In this document: positions 1-8,219 of the stretch, one piece after another
Layout of the letters: the number at the start of each line of letters is the position of its first letter
How positions within the stretch are numbered: position 1 is the stretch's first letter
NCBI GenBank assembly: GCA_910585685.1
Contig: CAJUEO010000006.1
Span: 37,566 to 101,565 of the forward strand
DNA: 64,000 bases
DNA from: an uncultured Christensenella sp.
GTDB taxonomy: Bacteria > Bacillota > Clostridia > Christensenellales > Borkfalkiaceae
Direction: 5' to 3'
Notes under the pieces: generated by a model
The model's input: only the letters and a program-made list of their open reading frames with translations
Told to the model about the DNA's origin: nothing
Database searches by the model: none
Translations under genes and position numbers: made by a program

Positions 1-902
1 CTGACTCTCTCTCCGTCGGGAGTAAACGTCATCACGCAGGACATTGCGTATCTGTCCTCTCCCTCGTTCAAAGAGCAAGCCCCGTTGGAAAGCTCTTTGG
101 GCAGCATGGGCAGAACCCTGTCGGGAAAATAAACGCTGGTGCCGCGATCGTAAGCGTTTCTGTCCAAAACGGAAGCAAACTTAACGTAATGGCTGACGTC
201 GGCAATGTGTACGCCAAGCACAAAATTTTCCCCCTGCCTTTCTAAGGATACGCCGTCGTCGATGTCGCGCGTGTCCTCTCCGTCGATAGTTATAATCAAC
301 TTATCGCGGAAATCTTTTCTGGTACCTAAAACAATCTTTTCTTCGGCAGCTTCGCGCGCTTGGTCTATAACGTTTTGCGGAAATTCTTCTTCGAGATTAT
401 ACGAGCGGATAATAGATAATTCCTCCGTCAGCAAATCTCCCTCCTCACCCAAAATTTCAATAACTTTGCCTTCTGGCGCTTTGTTTTTGGGAAAAGCGCA
501 AACTTCGCAAACAACTTTATCTCCGCCTTTTGCGCCGAGGGTAGAGGAGGGGTTTATAAAAATCGTGGGCTGCTTTGAGTTATCGGGATAGACAAAGGCG
601 TAGTTTCTGTCGCGTTCGAAAGTGCCTATAACTTTCTTTAAACCGCGTTCGGTAATGCGTATAACGTACGCTTCGTCCTTAGTGCCGCGCCTGTGCGCAA
701 AAATAACCTTATCTCCGTGATATGCGCCGTTCACGTCGCGGCGCGGTACAAAAAAGTCGTGTCCCAAATCCTCGTCGGGTATGATAAATACAAAGCCGCG
801 GTCTGTGCCCGAAACCGTGCCCGTGTACGTTTTATCGCGCTTATTTTTGGCTTTTGCGCTCTTTCTTGTAAAACTTTTAAAAACTTTTTTTGTATTGTTC
901 AT
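1..902 (-). CDS. rnr: Ribonuclease R, 5' part (3' end beyond window)
   Basis: RNase R is a processive 3'-5' exoribonuclease that degrades structured RNA and takes part in tmRNA-linked mRNA decay. About 300 N-terminal residues are in the window. They start with MNNTKKVFK and then a lysine/arginine-rich stretch, followed by two cold-shock-like OB domains (GTVSGTDRGFVFI and a second near residues 70-140). The RNB nuclease domain begins near residue 195 with the metal-binding DGEDTRDIDDG motif, then GVHIADVSHYV and YFPDRVLPMLP. The usual N-terminal winged-helix domain appears to be absent or very short. The gene lies just downstream of secG on the same strand, the common Gram-positive secG-rnr order. 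The C-terminal S1 domain lies off the left edge. Confidence 0.93.
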   Translation of the reverse strand, partial: MNNTKKVFKSFTRKSAKAKNKRDKTYTGTVSGTDRGFVFIIPDEDLGHDFFVPRRDVNGAYHGDKVIFAHRRGTKDEAYVIRITERGLKKVIGTFERDRNYAFVYPDNSKQPTIFINPSSTLGAKGGDKVVCEVCAFPKNKAPEGKVIEILGEEGDLLTEELSIIRSYNLEEEFPQNVIDQAREAAEEKIVLGTRKDFRDKLIITIDGEDTRDIDDGVSLERQGENFVLGVHIADVSHYVKFASVLDRNAYDRGTSVYFPDRVLPMLPKELSNGACSLNEGEDRYAMSCVMTFTPDGERV

Positions 903-923
903 ATGTATATAAATTCCAAAATT

Positions 924-947
924 AAAGGCGGCTATATAGCCGCCTTT
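924..947 (-). terminator. Hairpin between secG and rnr
   Basis: A perfect 24-nt palindrome with arms AAAGGCGGC and GCCGCCTTT lies between the secG stop and the rnr start. On the minus strand it is followed by a short T-rich run. It could be a partial terminator or an mRNA-processing hairpin that sets rnr expression below secG. Confidence 0.55.
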
Positions 948-956
948 GTATGTCTA

Positions 957-1256
957 TTAAATAAGTATTATCTGTACAATGTACTGAACTATTGCAAGTA
1001 CGCTTATAACGCCGAGAACAATCCACGACCATTTTTTAAGCTTGCTCTCAATAGAAGTGCCCTTATTCTTGCCGTAGAAAGTTTCGCTTGAAGCGGTTAT
1101 ACCCTGAATACCTTCGGAGTTGCTCTTTTGGAATAAAACAAGCAAAATCCCGAACAGTGCGGCAAGGAAAATAGCCACAAGACAAATAATATTGAATACC
1201 CAATAAACCACATAGGCGGTATCGCCGAGTTGTGCTGCCATTAAATGCATTAGCAT
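957..1256 (-). CDS. secG: Preprotein translocase subunit SecG
   Basis: SecG is a small membrane subunit of the SecYEG protein-export channel. The 99-residue product has two hydrophobic segments (residues about 16-40 and 77-99). They flank the family-specific cytoplasmic loop with QKSNSEGIQGI followed by SSETFYGKNKG. A GAGGG ribosome-binding site lies about 6 nt upstream of this ATG, which favours it over the ATG two codons later. It is followed by rnr. Confidence 0.93.
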   Translation of the reverse strand: MLMHLMAAQLGDTAYVVYWVFNIICLVAIFLAALFGILLVLFQKSNSEGIQGITASSETFYGKNKGTSIESKLKKWSWIVLGVISVLAIVQYIVQIILI

Positions 1257-1321
1257 AATTAACCCTCAATAATGTTTTACCCAAAAATTATAACACAGTA
1301 AAAATAATTTTTCAATCGATT

Positions 1322-2302
1322 TTAGCTTGTTTTTTCAATATTTTTCTCATCTTCGGGTATTTTTTGCCGTCGTTCCCCAAATTTATTTATAATAAATATG
1401 CCAAGGCACACCAAAATAAGCGCAACAAGCGTCAAGGGGTTGAAAAGCTGCTCGCTTTCGCTGAGAATAATTGCGGAAAATAGCGCGCCGAACAGCGGAT
1501 TTGTGCTTTTGAATACGGCAACTTTCGAAACGGGGTTGTATTTAAGTAAAAAGCCCTGTAAAGTAAATGCGCATGCGGACAAAAAACCGAGATAAATCAA
1601 AAGGAATATCGCACCAACCGAAACTTGCGGAATGCTTCCGCCAAAGCTTAAACCTATAATAATTAGCACTATTCCGCCGATAAAAAACTGATATCCGCAC
1701 AAAACCGAGGTATCCTCGCGCTTTGAAAACACTTTTACAAGTCCGGCGGCAATAGCCGACGACAGACCAGAAAAAATTATAAAACCTTCCCCGAGTATTG
1801 TAAAATCAAAGGAAAAATCTCCGCCGAAATTAATTAAAACAACTCCGCCGAAGCCGAGAATACAGCCGCAAAGTTTGACAAGGTTAAATTTTTCGGTGCG
1901 GAATAAAAAGCATGCGGAAAGTATTGTGAAAAATACGCCCAATCCGTTTAAAACGCTCGATTTTACGCCCGTAGTGTTGGCAAGCCCTATATAGAAAAAC
2001 GTGTATTGAAGAATTGTCTGAAACACGCCCAAAACAAGCACACGCCAAATATTTTCGGGTTTGGGATACAAAAATTTTTTACGCGCAATCGAAGAAAACA
2101 AAATTACCATAGCGCCTGCAAGCGTAAATCTTGTTCCTGCAAAAAGTATTAGAGAGGGAATGCTTTGGGTGTCTATTTCAAATAGAGAATATCCTATTTT
2201 AACGCACGGGAAGGCGCTGCCCCACAAAATACAGCAAAATATTGCACCCAAGCATACGACTGAATTTTTAGAAAAAAATTTTTCAGGCTCTTTTATAAGC
2301 AT
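1322..2302 (-). CDS. EamA/DMT-superfamily membrane transporter
   Basis: This is an integral membrane protein of about 326 residues with ten predicted transmembrane segments, arranged as two EamA repeats of five helices. The first carries the typical LWGSAFPCVKIG sequence and the second begins near residue 175 (GLSSAIAAGLVKVF). Such proteins export metabolites or drugs; the substrate cannot be read from sequence. An in-frame TTG lies 21 nt further upstream, but it sits inside the promoter spacer. I therefore take the ATG at 2302, which would make the mRNA essentially leaderless. No ribosome-binding site is visible. The short C-terminal tail is charged. Confidence 0.82.
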   Translation of the reverse strand: MLIKEPEKFFSKNSVVCLGAIFCCILWGSAFPCVKIGYSLFEIDTQSIPSLILFAGTRFTLAGAMVILFSSIARKKFLYPKPENIWRVLVLGVFQTILQYTFFYIGLANTTGVKSSVLNGLGVFFTILSACFLFRTEKFNLVKLCGCILGFGGVVLINFGGDFSFDFTILGEGFIIFSGLSSAIAAGLVKVFSKREDTSVLCGYQFFIGGIVLIIIGLSFGGSIPQVSVGAIFLLIYLGFLSACAFTLQGFLLKYNPVSKVAVFKSTNPLFGALFSAIILSESEQLFNPLTLVALILVCLGIFIINKFGERRQKIPEDEKNIEKTS

Positions 2303-2311
2303 AACACTAAT

Positions 2312-2340
2312 ATTATATTGCAAATTAAAAATTTAGGCAA
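2312..2340 (-). promoter_or_regulatory. Sigma-A promoter of the EamA transporter
   Basis: TTGCCT (2340-2335), a 17-nt spacer and TATAAT (2317-2312) on the minus strand. The expected start of transcription, about 7 nt downstream, falls within a few bases of the ATG at 2302, implying a leaderless transcript. Confidence 0.75.
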
Positions 2341-2352
2341 GCATTAGCGCTT

Positions 2353-2540
2353 TTATTCTGCAAGTCCAAGTAAATAGTCTACGCTTTCATCAAAAAACTT
2401 TGCAAGCACTATAAGTGCGGAAGCGGTGGGTTCCGTCTTATTCAGCTCCCATTTTGCTATTGCGGACTGACTTATTCCGGTTGCATTTGACTTAAATTAT
2501 TAATGTTTCTCAGTTCTCTCAATCTGTCGCTGAATTGCAT
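2353..2540 (-). pseudogene. XRE-family regulator, frame-disrupted
   Basis: Read on the minus strand, the sequence begins with an ATG encoding MQFSDRLRELRNINNLSQ. It then hits a stop after four more codons. Shifting frame restores a clear helix-turn-helix (NATGISQSAIAKWEL) and the typical C-terminal part (TASALIVLAKFFDESVDYL) up to a TAA. The junction falls where intact XRE proteins have the K-Q-L-A segment of helix 2, so a small deletion of roughly 10-11 nt probably caused the break. The gene is divergent from the membrane protein at 2635 and next to a palindromic operator, the normal layout of an autoregulating repressor and its target. A sequencing error cannot be excluded. Confidence 0.75.
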
Positions 2541-2569
2541 AACTGGATTATAGCCGATTTTAAGTCCAA

Positions 2570-2604
2570 AAAGACTTGACAAGTCTTATAAGACTTATTA
2601 TAAT
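2570..2604 (+). promoter_or_regulatory. Consensus promoter with overlapping palindromic operators
   Basis: TTGACA (2576-2581), a 17-nt spacer and TATAAT (2599-2604) form a perfect sigma-A promoter for the gene at 2635. The half-site AAGACTT/AAGTCTT occurs three times: at 2570-2576, 2580-2586 and 2590-2596. These make one palindrome across the -35 box and a second (AAGTCTTATAAGACTT, 2581-2596) inside the spacer. A repressor bound here would block RNA polymerase. The divergent broken XRE gene is the obvious candidate regulator. Confidence 0.8.
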
Positions 2605-2634
2605 GAAGCTAAGTTATAAAAAAGGAGAAAAAAT

Positions 2635-3219
2635 ATGAAAGTTGCAAGTTGGATTATAGGTATCCTTGCATATTTAGCAATACCTGTAATGCTTATGTTT
2701 TGGAAGTTTTCGGACGACGGTATGGGGGTTACGGGACTCTTTGAATATTTAATCGTAGGCGCCGTTTTTTGGCTGATATTGGGTTTTATATCGCATATTT
2801 TAATTGCGAAGTATCGCAATACATACGGCGGGCAGACGTTTTGGTATGTAAGTACATTTGTGCCTTACATAATACCCTTTATAATTTTTTATGCGATAAT
2901 ATTGATACTTACCTTTATCGATTGGTTTATCTACGTTATTTTTGACAAGCACTATGTGTTGAATTTTATTAAGTCAATTAAAGAAATGCTGTTCGGTACT
3001 AAAAGGCCCACGGCTAAGGATATAAGCTCCGGAGACGCATGTGTAATAATCGATAACGGATTTGAAAGGGTGCTCGTATTCATAGAAACAAAGCAAGACC
3101 ACGATAACGGAAAAATGTACAACAGGTTCAGGGACGATACCGATAAGTATTGGCGTTCATACGACGGCAATCAAACTTTTATAAAGGAAACTTTAGAACA
3201 GACAAGCAGAGGATATTAA
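2635..3219 (+). CDS. Small membrane protein, XRE-linked modular family
   Basis: This 194-residue protein has no family I recognise. Three hydrophobic segments (residues about 5-24, 36-58 and 72-105) are followed by a soluble C-terminal domain. That domain, VIIDNGFERVL followed by a D-x3-K-x-W-x3-D pattern and TF, closely resembles the end of the much larger membrane protein at 8650 (VIIDGGYERVL ... TF). An AAGGAG ribosome-binding site precedes the ATG. Expression should be under the palindrome-bearing promoter upstream and the divergent XRE gene. With that regulator broken, expression may be constitutive. Confidence 0.8.
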   Translation: MKVASWIIGILAYLAIPVMLMFWKFSDDGMGVTGLFEYLIVGAVFWLILGFISHILIAKYRNTYGGQTFWYVSTFVPYIIPFIIFYAIILILTFIDWFIYVIFDKHYVLNFIKSIKEMLFGTKRPTAKDISSGDACVIIDNGFERVLVFIETKQDHDNGKMYNRFRDDTDKYWRSYDGNQTFIKETLEQTSRGY

Positions 3220-3220
3220 T

Positions 3221-3259
3221 AAAAAATCGCCTGCCGCATAAAACGGCAGGCGATTTTTT
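3221..3259. terminator. Bidirectional terminator between 2635 gene and gpmI
   Basis: A perfect 16-bp stem (3221-3236 with 3244-3259) and a 7-nt loop, with A-run and T-run at either side. It serves the plus-strand gene ending at 3219 and the minus-strand gene ending at 3273. Confidence 0.9.
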
Positions 3260-3272
3260 ATTATTGCAATAA

Positions 3273-4826
3273 TTATTTAATTAAACTTTTACCCGTCATT
3301 TCTTTGGGCACGGGCAAGCCCATAACCGTCAAAAGCGTGGGGGCAAGGTCGGCTAAAATTCCGTCCTCGCGCAGTTTTTCGTTTTTGAATTTTTCCGAAA
3401 CCAGCACAACGGGAACGGGGTTGGTAGTGTGCGCAGTGAACGGAGAACCGTCCTCCGACAACAGTTTATCCGCATTGCCGTGGTCCGCGGTAAGCAAAGC
3501 CGCGCCGCCCATTTCCAATATTTTATCGCAAACTTTCTTAACACACTCGTCAACGGTGTGTACGGCCTTTACCGCCGCTGGAATAACGCCCGTATGTCCT
3601 ACCATATCGCAGTTTGCAAAGTTTAAAATTACAACGTCGAACTCTCCGCTGTCAAGCTCTTCCAAAACCTTGTCGGTAACTGCATACGCGCTCATTTCGG
3701 GCTGCAGGTCGTAGGTTGCAACCTTGGGTGAGGGGATAAGGTCGCGCTGTTCTCCGGCGTTAGGCGTTTCCACACCGCCGTTAAAAAAGAAAGTGACGTG
3801 CGCATATTTCTCGGTTTCGGCAATTCTGAGCTGCTTTCTGCCGAGCTTTGCAAGATATTCTCCCAAAGTATTGTCAAGCGAAGTCTTGGGGAAGGCTATT
3901 GAAAGCCCTTCAAACGCCGCGTCATAAACAGTGAAGCAGACGTAAGTTGTGTCAAGATATCCTGTCTTTCTTTCAAACGCAGTGCCCTTAGGTACTACAA
4001 ATTGCTCCTGCGAAACGGCTCTCGTTATCTGTCTTGCGCGGTCGGGGCGGAAGTTGAAGCATATTACGCTGTCGCCCTTTTCCAAAAGTCCCACGGGCTT
4101 GCCGTCGTCGTAAACTTTAATGGGCTTTATAAACTCGTCGGTTACGCCCTCGGCATAGCTGTCCTCAACGGCTTTAACGGGGTCGGTGCATTCCGCGCCC
4201 GTGCCGAGCGTAAGCATATCGTAAGCCTTTTCAACTCTGTCCCAATTGTTGTCGCGATCCATAGCATAGTATCTACCGCATACAGAAGCAATTTTGCCGA
4301 CGCCGATTTTGTTTATCTCGTTTTGCAAATCGCGTATAAAGTCTGCACCGGAGGTGGGGGAAACGTCGCGCCCGTCCATAAAACAGTGAACGTAGCAGTC
4401 CTCGATTCCCTGCTGTTTAGCCATCTTCAAAAGCGCGTAAACGTGGGATATGTGGCTGTGAACGCCTCCGTCCGACAGCAATCCGTACAGGTGTAGTTTT
4501 TTGCCGTGTTTCTTTGCGTGCGACATAGCTTTGACAAGCGCGGCATTCTCATAAAAATTGCCGTCCTGTATAGCCTTTGTAATCTTGGTAAGGTCCTGGT
4601 AAACAATTCTGCCGGCGCCCATATTCAGGTGCCCGACTTCGCTGTTTCCCATCTGTCCGTCGGGCAAACCGACGCTCATTCCGCTTGCGCCGAGCGTAGC
4701 GGAGGGGTAATTTTTTATAAGCTCGTTTACGTTTTTGCTTCCGTCAATCGAAATCGCGTTTGCGTTTCCGCTCTCTGCAATTCCGTAACCGTCCATAATT
4801 ATTAAAGCGTAGGGAATTTTTTTCAT
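3273..4826 (-). CDS. gpmI: Cofactor-independent phosphoglycerate mutase
   Basis: GpmI interconverts 3- and 2-phosphoglycerate in glycolysis using two manganese ions and a phosphoserine intermediate. The 517-residue length is normal. The start (KKIPYALIIMDGYG) carries the first metal aspartate. The nucleophilic serine lies in MGNSEVGHLNMGAGR. MDGRDVSPTSG (substrate binding), FRPDRARQITRA and the metal ligands in NCDMVGHTG and LTADHGNAD are all present. It lies downstream of tpiA on the same strand, separated by a hairpin, and is probably co-transcribed with it. Confidence 0.97.
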   Translation of the reverse strand: MKKIPYALIIMDGYGIAESGNANAISIDGSKNVNELIKNYPSATLGASGMSVGLPDGQMGNSEVGHLNMGAGRIVYQDLTKITKAIQDGNFYENAALVKAMSHAKKHGKKLHLYGLLSDGGVHSHISHVYALLKMAKQQGIEDCYVHCFMDGRDVSPTSGADFIRDLQNEINKIGVGKIASVCGRYYAMDRDNNWDRVEKAYDMLTLGTGAECTDPVKAVEDSYAEGVTDEFIKPIKVYDDGKPVGLLEKGDSVICFNFRPDRARQITRAVSQEQFVVPKGTAFERKTGYLDTTYVCFTVYDAAFEGLSIAFPKTSLDNTLGEYLAKLGRKQLRIAETEKYAHVTFFFNGGVETPNAGEQRDLIPSPKVATYDLQPEMSAYAVTDKVLEELDSGEFDVVILNFANCDMVGHTGVIPAAVKAVHTVDECVKKVCDKILEMGGAALLTADHGNADKLLSEDGSPFTAHTTNPVPVVLVSEKFKNEKLREDGILADLAPTLLTVMGLPVPKEMTGKSLIK

Positions 4827-4842
4827 AATAAGCCTCTTGAAA

Positions 4843-4873
4843 TGCGCTACTAAAAAACATTTTTAGTAGCGCA
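4843..4873 (-). terminator. Hairpin between tpiA and gpmI
   Basis: A 13-bp perfect stem (4843-4855 with 4861-4873) and a 5-nt loop in the 56-nt tpiA-gpmI gap. On the minus strand it is followed by only a weak T run, so it may attenuate or stabilise the mRNA rather than end transcription. Confidence 0.5.
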
Positions 4874-4882
4874 AAAAATTGA

Positions 4883-5629
4883 TTATTTATTGTAATTAAC
4901 GATAGTTGCAAAGTCCTTTTTAAGCGAAGCGCCGCCTATAAGACCGCCGTCGATATCGGGCTGAGCCATAAGTCCCTTGCAGTTTGCGGCGTTCATGCTT
5001 CCGCCGTATTGAATTCTGACTCTGTTTGCGTCTTTAACGCAGAACATTTTTCCAAGTTTCTTTCTTATAAACTTAATGGTTTCCTGCGCCTGCTCGTCGG
5101 TTGCAGTCTTGCCTGTGCCGATAGCCCAAACAGGTTCGTAAGCAATTACAAGCTTTTTGATATCCTCAACGCCTGCAAGCCCAATTTCAAGCTGACGCGT
5201 AAGTACCTTTTCCGTTTCTCCGCTCTCGCGGTCCTCAAGCGTTTCACCTATGCAAACAATGGGGCAAAGGTCGTTTTTAAGCGCCGCCAAAGTGCGTCTG
5301 TTTACGGTTTCGTTTGTTTCTCCAAAGTATTGGCGTCTTTCGCTGTGACCTATAATGACGTATTTTACGCCGTACTCTTTAAGCATCGTTGCGGAAATTT
5401 CTCCCGTGTATGCGCCGTTCTCGGCAAAATGCACGTTTTGTGCGCCGATTTTAATTTTCGAACCCTTAGCCGCCTTAACCATAGCCGGTATAAGTATAGC
5501 CGGAACGCAAAGCGCAATGTCGCACTTAGCTTCTTTGACAAGAGGTTTTAATTCTTGTATAAGTTGCTTGCCGCTCTCGGCTGTCATATTCATTTTCCAG
5601 TTGCCTGCAATAAAAGGTTTTCTTGCCAT
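4883..5629 (-). CDS. tpiA: Triose-phosphate isomerase
   Basis: TpiA interconverts dihydroxyacetone phosphate and glyceraldehyde 3-phosphate. The 248-residue protein has all catalytic elements: the lysine in AGNWKMN, the histidine in IIGHSERRQYFGE, the glutamate in AYEPVWAIGTGK with its flexible loop, and the phosphate-binding IQYGGSMN and GGLIGGASL. An AAGGAG site precedes the ATG, and a dedicated promoter lies at 5661-5689. It forms a glycolytic cluster with gpmI (downstream) and pgk (upstream, separated by an XRE gene). Confidence 0.97.
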   Translation of the reverse strand: MARKPFIAGNWKMNMTAESGKQLIQELKPLVKEAKCDIALCVPAILIPAMVKAAKGSKIKIGAQNVHFAENGAYTGEISATMLKEYGVKYVIIGHSERRQYFGETNETVNRRTLAALKNDLCPIVCIGETLEDRESGETEKVLTRQLEIGLAGVEDIKKLVIAYEPVWAIGTGKTATDEQAQETIKFIRKKLGKMFCVKDANRVRIQYGGSMNAANCKGLMAQPDIDGGLIGGASLKKDFATIVNYNK

Positions 5630-5660
5630 TTGTTGACTCCTTTACGTTTTTATCTTAAAA

Positions 5661-5689
5661 ATTATAGCACATTAAATTGCGAAATGCAA
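5661..5689 (-). promoter_or_regulatory. Promoter of tpiA-gpmI
   Basis: TTGCAT (5689-5684), a 17-nt spacer and TATAAT (5666-5661) on the minus strand, about 30 nt before the tpiA start. Confidence 0.75.
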
Positions 5690-5708
5690 CGGCATAATAA
5701 GCCATTCG

Positions 5709-6050
5709 TTAATTTTTTACACTTTCATCAAAAATTTTTTCCCGTTCGTCATCTGAAAGGTATCCGGCTAAAAACATTTCCTCCAGCCCGATGTTGTAAA
5801 ATTGCGAAAACTTATATGCCTGAATTATGCTCGGCGTATTCTCTCCGCTTTCATACCTTAAAACAGTGGGGGTAGGAATGCCTGTTCCGTCAGAAACTGC
5901 TTGTAAAGTGTAAGCTTTGTATTTTCTTAATTCTTTTAAACAGTTTGAAAACGCGTTCTTTAATTGCTCTTCCGATAATTTGAACTCATTTCCGTCTTTG
6001 TCGGTAAGAATCGCATAAAAAATATTATCAATAAACATAAAATTTTTCAA
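5709..6050 (-). CDS. XRE-type helix-turn-helix regulator in glycolytic cluster
   Basis: About 113 residues. The first 35 or so are an unusual charged extension (DKDGNEFKLSEEQLKNAF). An XRE-type helix-turn-helix follows (YTLQAVSDGTGIPTPTVLRYESG), with the conserved E-x-G-x2-P near residue 73 and a leucine-rich last helix. The start is uncertain: the longest reading begins at TTG 6050, while an ATG at 6038 loses only four residues, and neither has a clear ribosome-binding site. It lies between pgk and tpiA on the same strand but behind a pgk terminator. It may regulate these genes or simply have inserted between them. Confidence 0.75.
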   Translation of the reverse strand: MKNFMFIDNIFYAILTDKDGNEFKLSEEQLKNAFSNCLKELRKYKAYTLQAVSDGTGIPTPTVLRYESGENTPSIIQAYKFSQFYNIGLEEMFLAGYLSDDEREKIFDESVKN

Positions 6051-6062
6051 ATAACAGTTAAA

Positions 6063-6088
6063 ACGGCGAAGCAGTTTTACTTCGCCGT
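6063..6088 (-). terminator. Terminator after pgk
   Basis: A nine-bp GC-rich stem (6063-6071 with 6080-6088), immediately after the pgk stop and followed on the minus strand by a T-run. It separates pgk from the XRE gene. Confidence 0.75.
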
Positions 6089-6104
6089 CAAAATTATATT
6101 TACT

Positions 6105-7415
6105 TTATTTCTTATCGTTCAAGCAAGCGATACCGGGCAACACTTTTCCCTCGAAAAGTTCAAGCGAAGCGCCGCCGCCCGTAGAAATGTGCGTCATTTT
6201 ATCTGCAAAACCAAGCTGCTGAACTGCCGCCGCGGAATCTCCTCCGCCGATAATGGTGGTGCACTTTCCGTGTACGTCTGCAAGCGCCTGAGCCACTGCG
6301 ATTGTTCCCTTTGCAAGGGTGGGGTTCTCGAACACGCCCATAGGACCGTTCCAGATTACAGCCTTAGCCGAAGCAATTTTATCGGCGTAAAGCTTTCTCG
6401 TCTTTTCACCTATATCCATACCCATTTTGTCGGAGGGTATTTTGTTTGAATCAACAATTTCCACTGCGATAGCCTCGTCAATGGGCTCGGGGAAATGAGT
6501 TGTAACAACCGTATCGATAGGCAGTAAAAGCTCTTTACCCGATTTTTCTGCTTTTGCCATCATTTCCTTGCAGTAGTCGATTTTTTCCTCGTCAAGCAGC
6601 GAGGTGCCAACTTCATAGCCCTTTGCTTTGAGGAAGGTGTAAGCCATACCGCCGCCTATTATAAGCGTGTCGCACTTTTCCAGAAGGTTTGAAATTACGT
6701 TGAGCTTATCGGCAACCTTTGCGCCGCCGAGAATAGCTACAAACGGACGGCTGGGGTTTTCCAACGTGTCAGCCATAACTTCAAGCTCTTTTTCGATAAG
6801 GAAGCCGCAGACTGCGGTTTTAACTATGCCGTATTCAACGATAGCCGCGGTGGAAGCGTGCGAGCGGTGCGCCGTTCCGAAAGCGTCGTTGACGTAGATG
6901 TCTGCGTTATATGCAAGCTCTTTGCAGAAGTTTTCGTCCTTTTTCTCTTCTTCCCAATGGAAGCGGAGGTTTTCCAAAAGCACGGCTTCTCCGTCCTTTA
7001 AAGCGTCGCGCTTAGCTTTGGCGTCGGCGCCTATTACGTCGCTTGCAAACACAACTTTTCCGCCGAGCAACTCGTTAAGTCTTGCCGCAACGGGTGCAAG
7101 AGTAAGCTTTTTGGGTTCGTCCTTCAATGCCTTTGCAATAAGCTCTTCCTTAGTTGCTTCACCCTTGTCAACTTTCTTTAAATCCTTTTTATTGAGCTTT
7201 ACTTCGCTTGAAAAAATCGAGTGGGGTTTGCCCATATGCGAACACAGCGTAACGCGCGCGCCGTTTTCAAGCAAATACTTAATTGTGGGAAGCGCGCCCA
7301 TAATTCTGTTTTCGTCGGTTATAACGCCGTCTTTCATAGGTACGTTGAAATCGCAACGTACAAGCACGTTTTTACCTTTGAGGTCTTTGAGGTCCTTGAC
7401 GGACATCTTATTCAT
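6105..7415 (-). CDS. pgk: Phosphoglycerate kinase, with insertion
   Basis: Pgk makes ATP from 1,3-bisphosphoglycerate and ADP. The conserved features are the N-terminal [23 protein letters not shown], the hinge and ATP-binding motifs ([31 protein letters not shown]) and the C-terminal [12 protein letters not shown] and [11 protein letters not shown]. The length of 436 is about 40 residues above the usual 395. The extra residues are a lysine-rich stretch near residues 68-105 ([18 protein letters not shown]), just after the HMGKP motif and before [13 protein letters not shown]. The gene has its own promoter and terminator. Confidence 0.96.
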   Translation of the reverse strand: MNKMSVKDLKDLKGKNVLVRCDFNVPMKDGVITDENRIMGALPTIKYLLENGARVTLCSHMGKPHSIFSSEVKLNKKDLKKVDKGEATKEELIAKALKDEPKKLTLAPVAARLNELLGGKVVFASDVIGADAKAKRDALKDGEAVLLENLRFHWEEEKKDENFCKELAYNADIYVNDAFGTAHRSHASTAAIVEYGIVKTAVCGFLIEKELEVMADTLENPSRPFVAILGGAKVADKLNVISNLLEKCDTLIIGGGMAYTFLKAKGYEVGTSLLDEEKIDYCKEMMAKAEKSGKELLLPIDTVVTTHFPEPIDEAIAVEIVDSNKIPSDKMGMDIGEKTRKLYADKIASAKAVIWNGPMGVFENPTLAKGTIAVAQALADVHGKCTTIIGGGDSAAAVQQLGFADKMTHISTGGGASLELFEGKVLPGIACLNDKK

Positions 7416-7453
7416 AGTTTGTTCTCCTTGAATAAATAATTTTTTACTTATTT

Positions 7454-7482
7454 ATTATAGAATAATGCTTTAAAAAAGTCAA
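7454..7482 (-). promoter_or_regulatory. Promoter of pgk
   Basis: TTGACT (7482-7477), a 17-nt spacer and TATAAT (7459-7454), giving an mRNA leader of about 30 nt before pgk. Confidence 0.85.
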
Positions 7483-7534
7483 TAGAAGTTTTGCAATTTA
7501 CAACCGTTTTGTTTAAAATTCTGATTATCGGGTA

Positions 7535-7563
7535 TTGACTTATACATTGCCGCATGATATAAC
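7535..7563 (+). promoter_or_regulatory. Promoter for a leaderless transcript (7570 gene)
   Basis: TTGACT (7535-7540), a 17-nt spacer and TATAAC (7558-7563). The ATG of the next gene is only 6 nt further on, so transcription should start at or next to the start codon. No ribosome-binding site is possible between them. Confidence 0.75.
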
Positions 7564-7569
7564 TGAAAT

Positions 7570-8172
7570 ATGAGAGAATTTTTTGTCAACGGTTCGGCAT
7601 TTAAAATAATTCAGATAATAATTTATATATTGGCTACTGTTGCGTTTGGCTATATAAGTTATTTACTTTGTTCGTTGGGATTTATCGACTATTTATATGA
7701 CGAGTATCAAAAAGGATACATTTACGAAGTACAAATAAACGACTCTGATTTAAGCGAAGATAATTTACAATATTATTTAAAGTTTGAAAAGGACAGTTTA
7801 AAGTTATTTTGCGGCAAGGACGATAGTGCGGACGTCGAAATAGGAACTTTAAAATTTAACGATAAATCAAGAAAATGTTTTGTTTTCACTACCGCCGACG
7901 AACAAACGCTTACGGTCGAGTATGACAGTATCGACTGTTACACTATTTACTCTATTATTCACAGTGTCAGTGTTTTCGTTATTTCTATAACCGTTTATTT
8001 TGCTTTGATTACAGTTTTACATTGTTTAGTGACTTATTTCGGCAGAAACTCTTTTAACGCAAATAAATGCGGCATTATTTTAAACGTAATTGCGCTGCCC
8101 GTCGGTTTATTGGGGGTTTTCGGTTGCTATATGGCAAGCATTTATTTGAAATCTAAGCCTGAAGATTATTAA
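7570..8172 (+). CDS. Membrane protein, N-module of the XRE-linked family
   Basis: This 200-residue protein is of unknown function. Hydrophobic segments near residues 14-36, 130-158 and 168-192 flank an extracytoplasmic domain (about 40-125) with mostly beta-type, acidic sequence. By eye it aligns along its whole length with the first 200 or so residues of the protein at 8650: FKIIQIIIYILA against FRIVQAIIYLLA, and YFGRNSFNANKCGIILN against FLGRKSIAANNCGIALN. The pair are therefore paralogues. The mRNA appears leaderless. Confidence 0.8.
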   Translation: MREFFVNGSAFKIIQIIIYILATVAFGYISYLLCSLGFIDYLYDEYQKGYIYEVQINDSDLSEDNLQYYLKFEKDSLKLFCGKDDSADVEIGTLKFNDKSRKCFVFTTADEQTLTVEYDSIDCYTIYSIIHSVSVFVISITVYFALITVLHCLVTYFGRNSFNANKCGIILNVIALPVGLLGVFGCYMASIYLKSKPEDY

Positions 8173-8186
8173 AAGCAGTTATATTT

Positions 8187-8217
8187 AAAGGCGCGGCTTT
8201 ATAAAAGTCGCGCCTTT
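8187..8217. terminator. Bidirectional terminator between 7570 gene and xre
   Basis: A 14-bp stem with one G-U pair (8187-8200 with 8204-8217), a 3-nt loop and A/T runs on both sides. It separates convergent genes. Confidence 0.88.
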
Positions 8218-8219
8218 TT

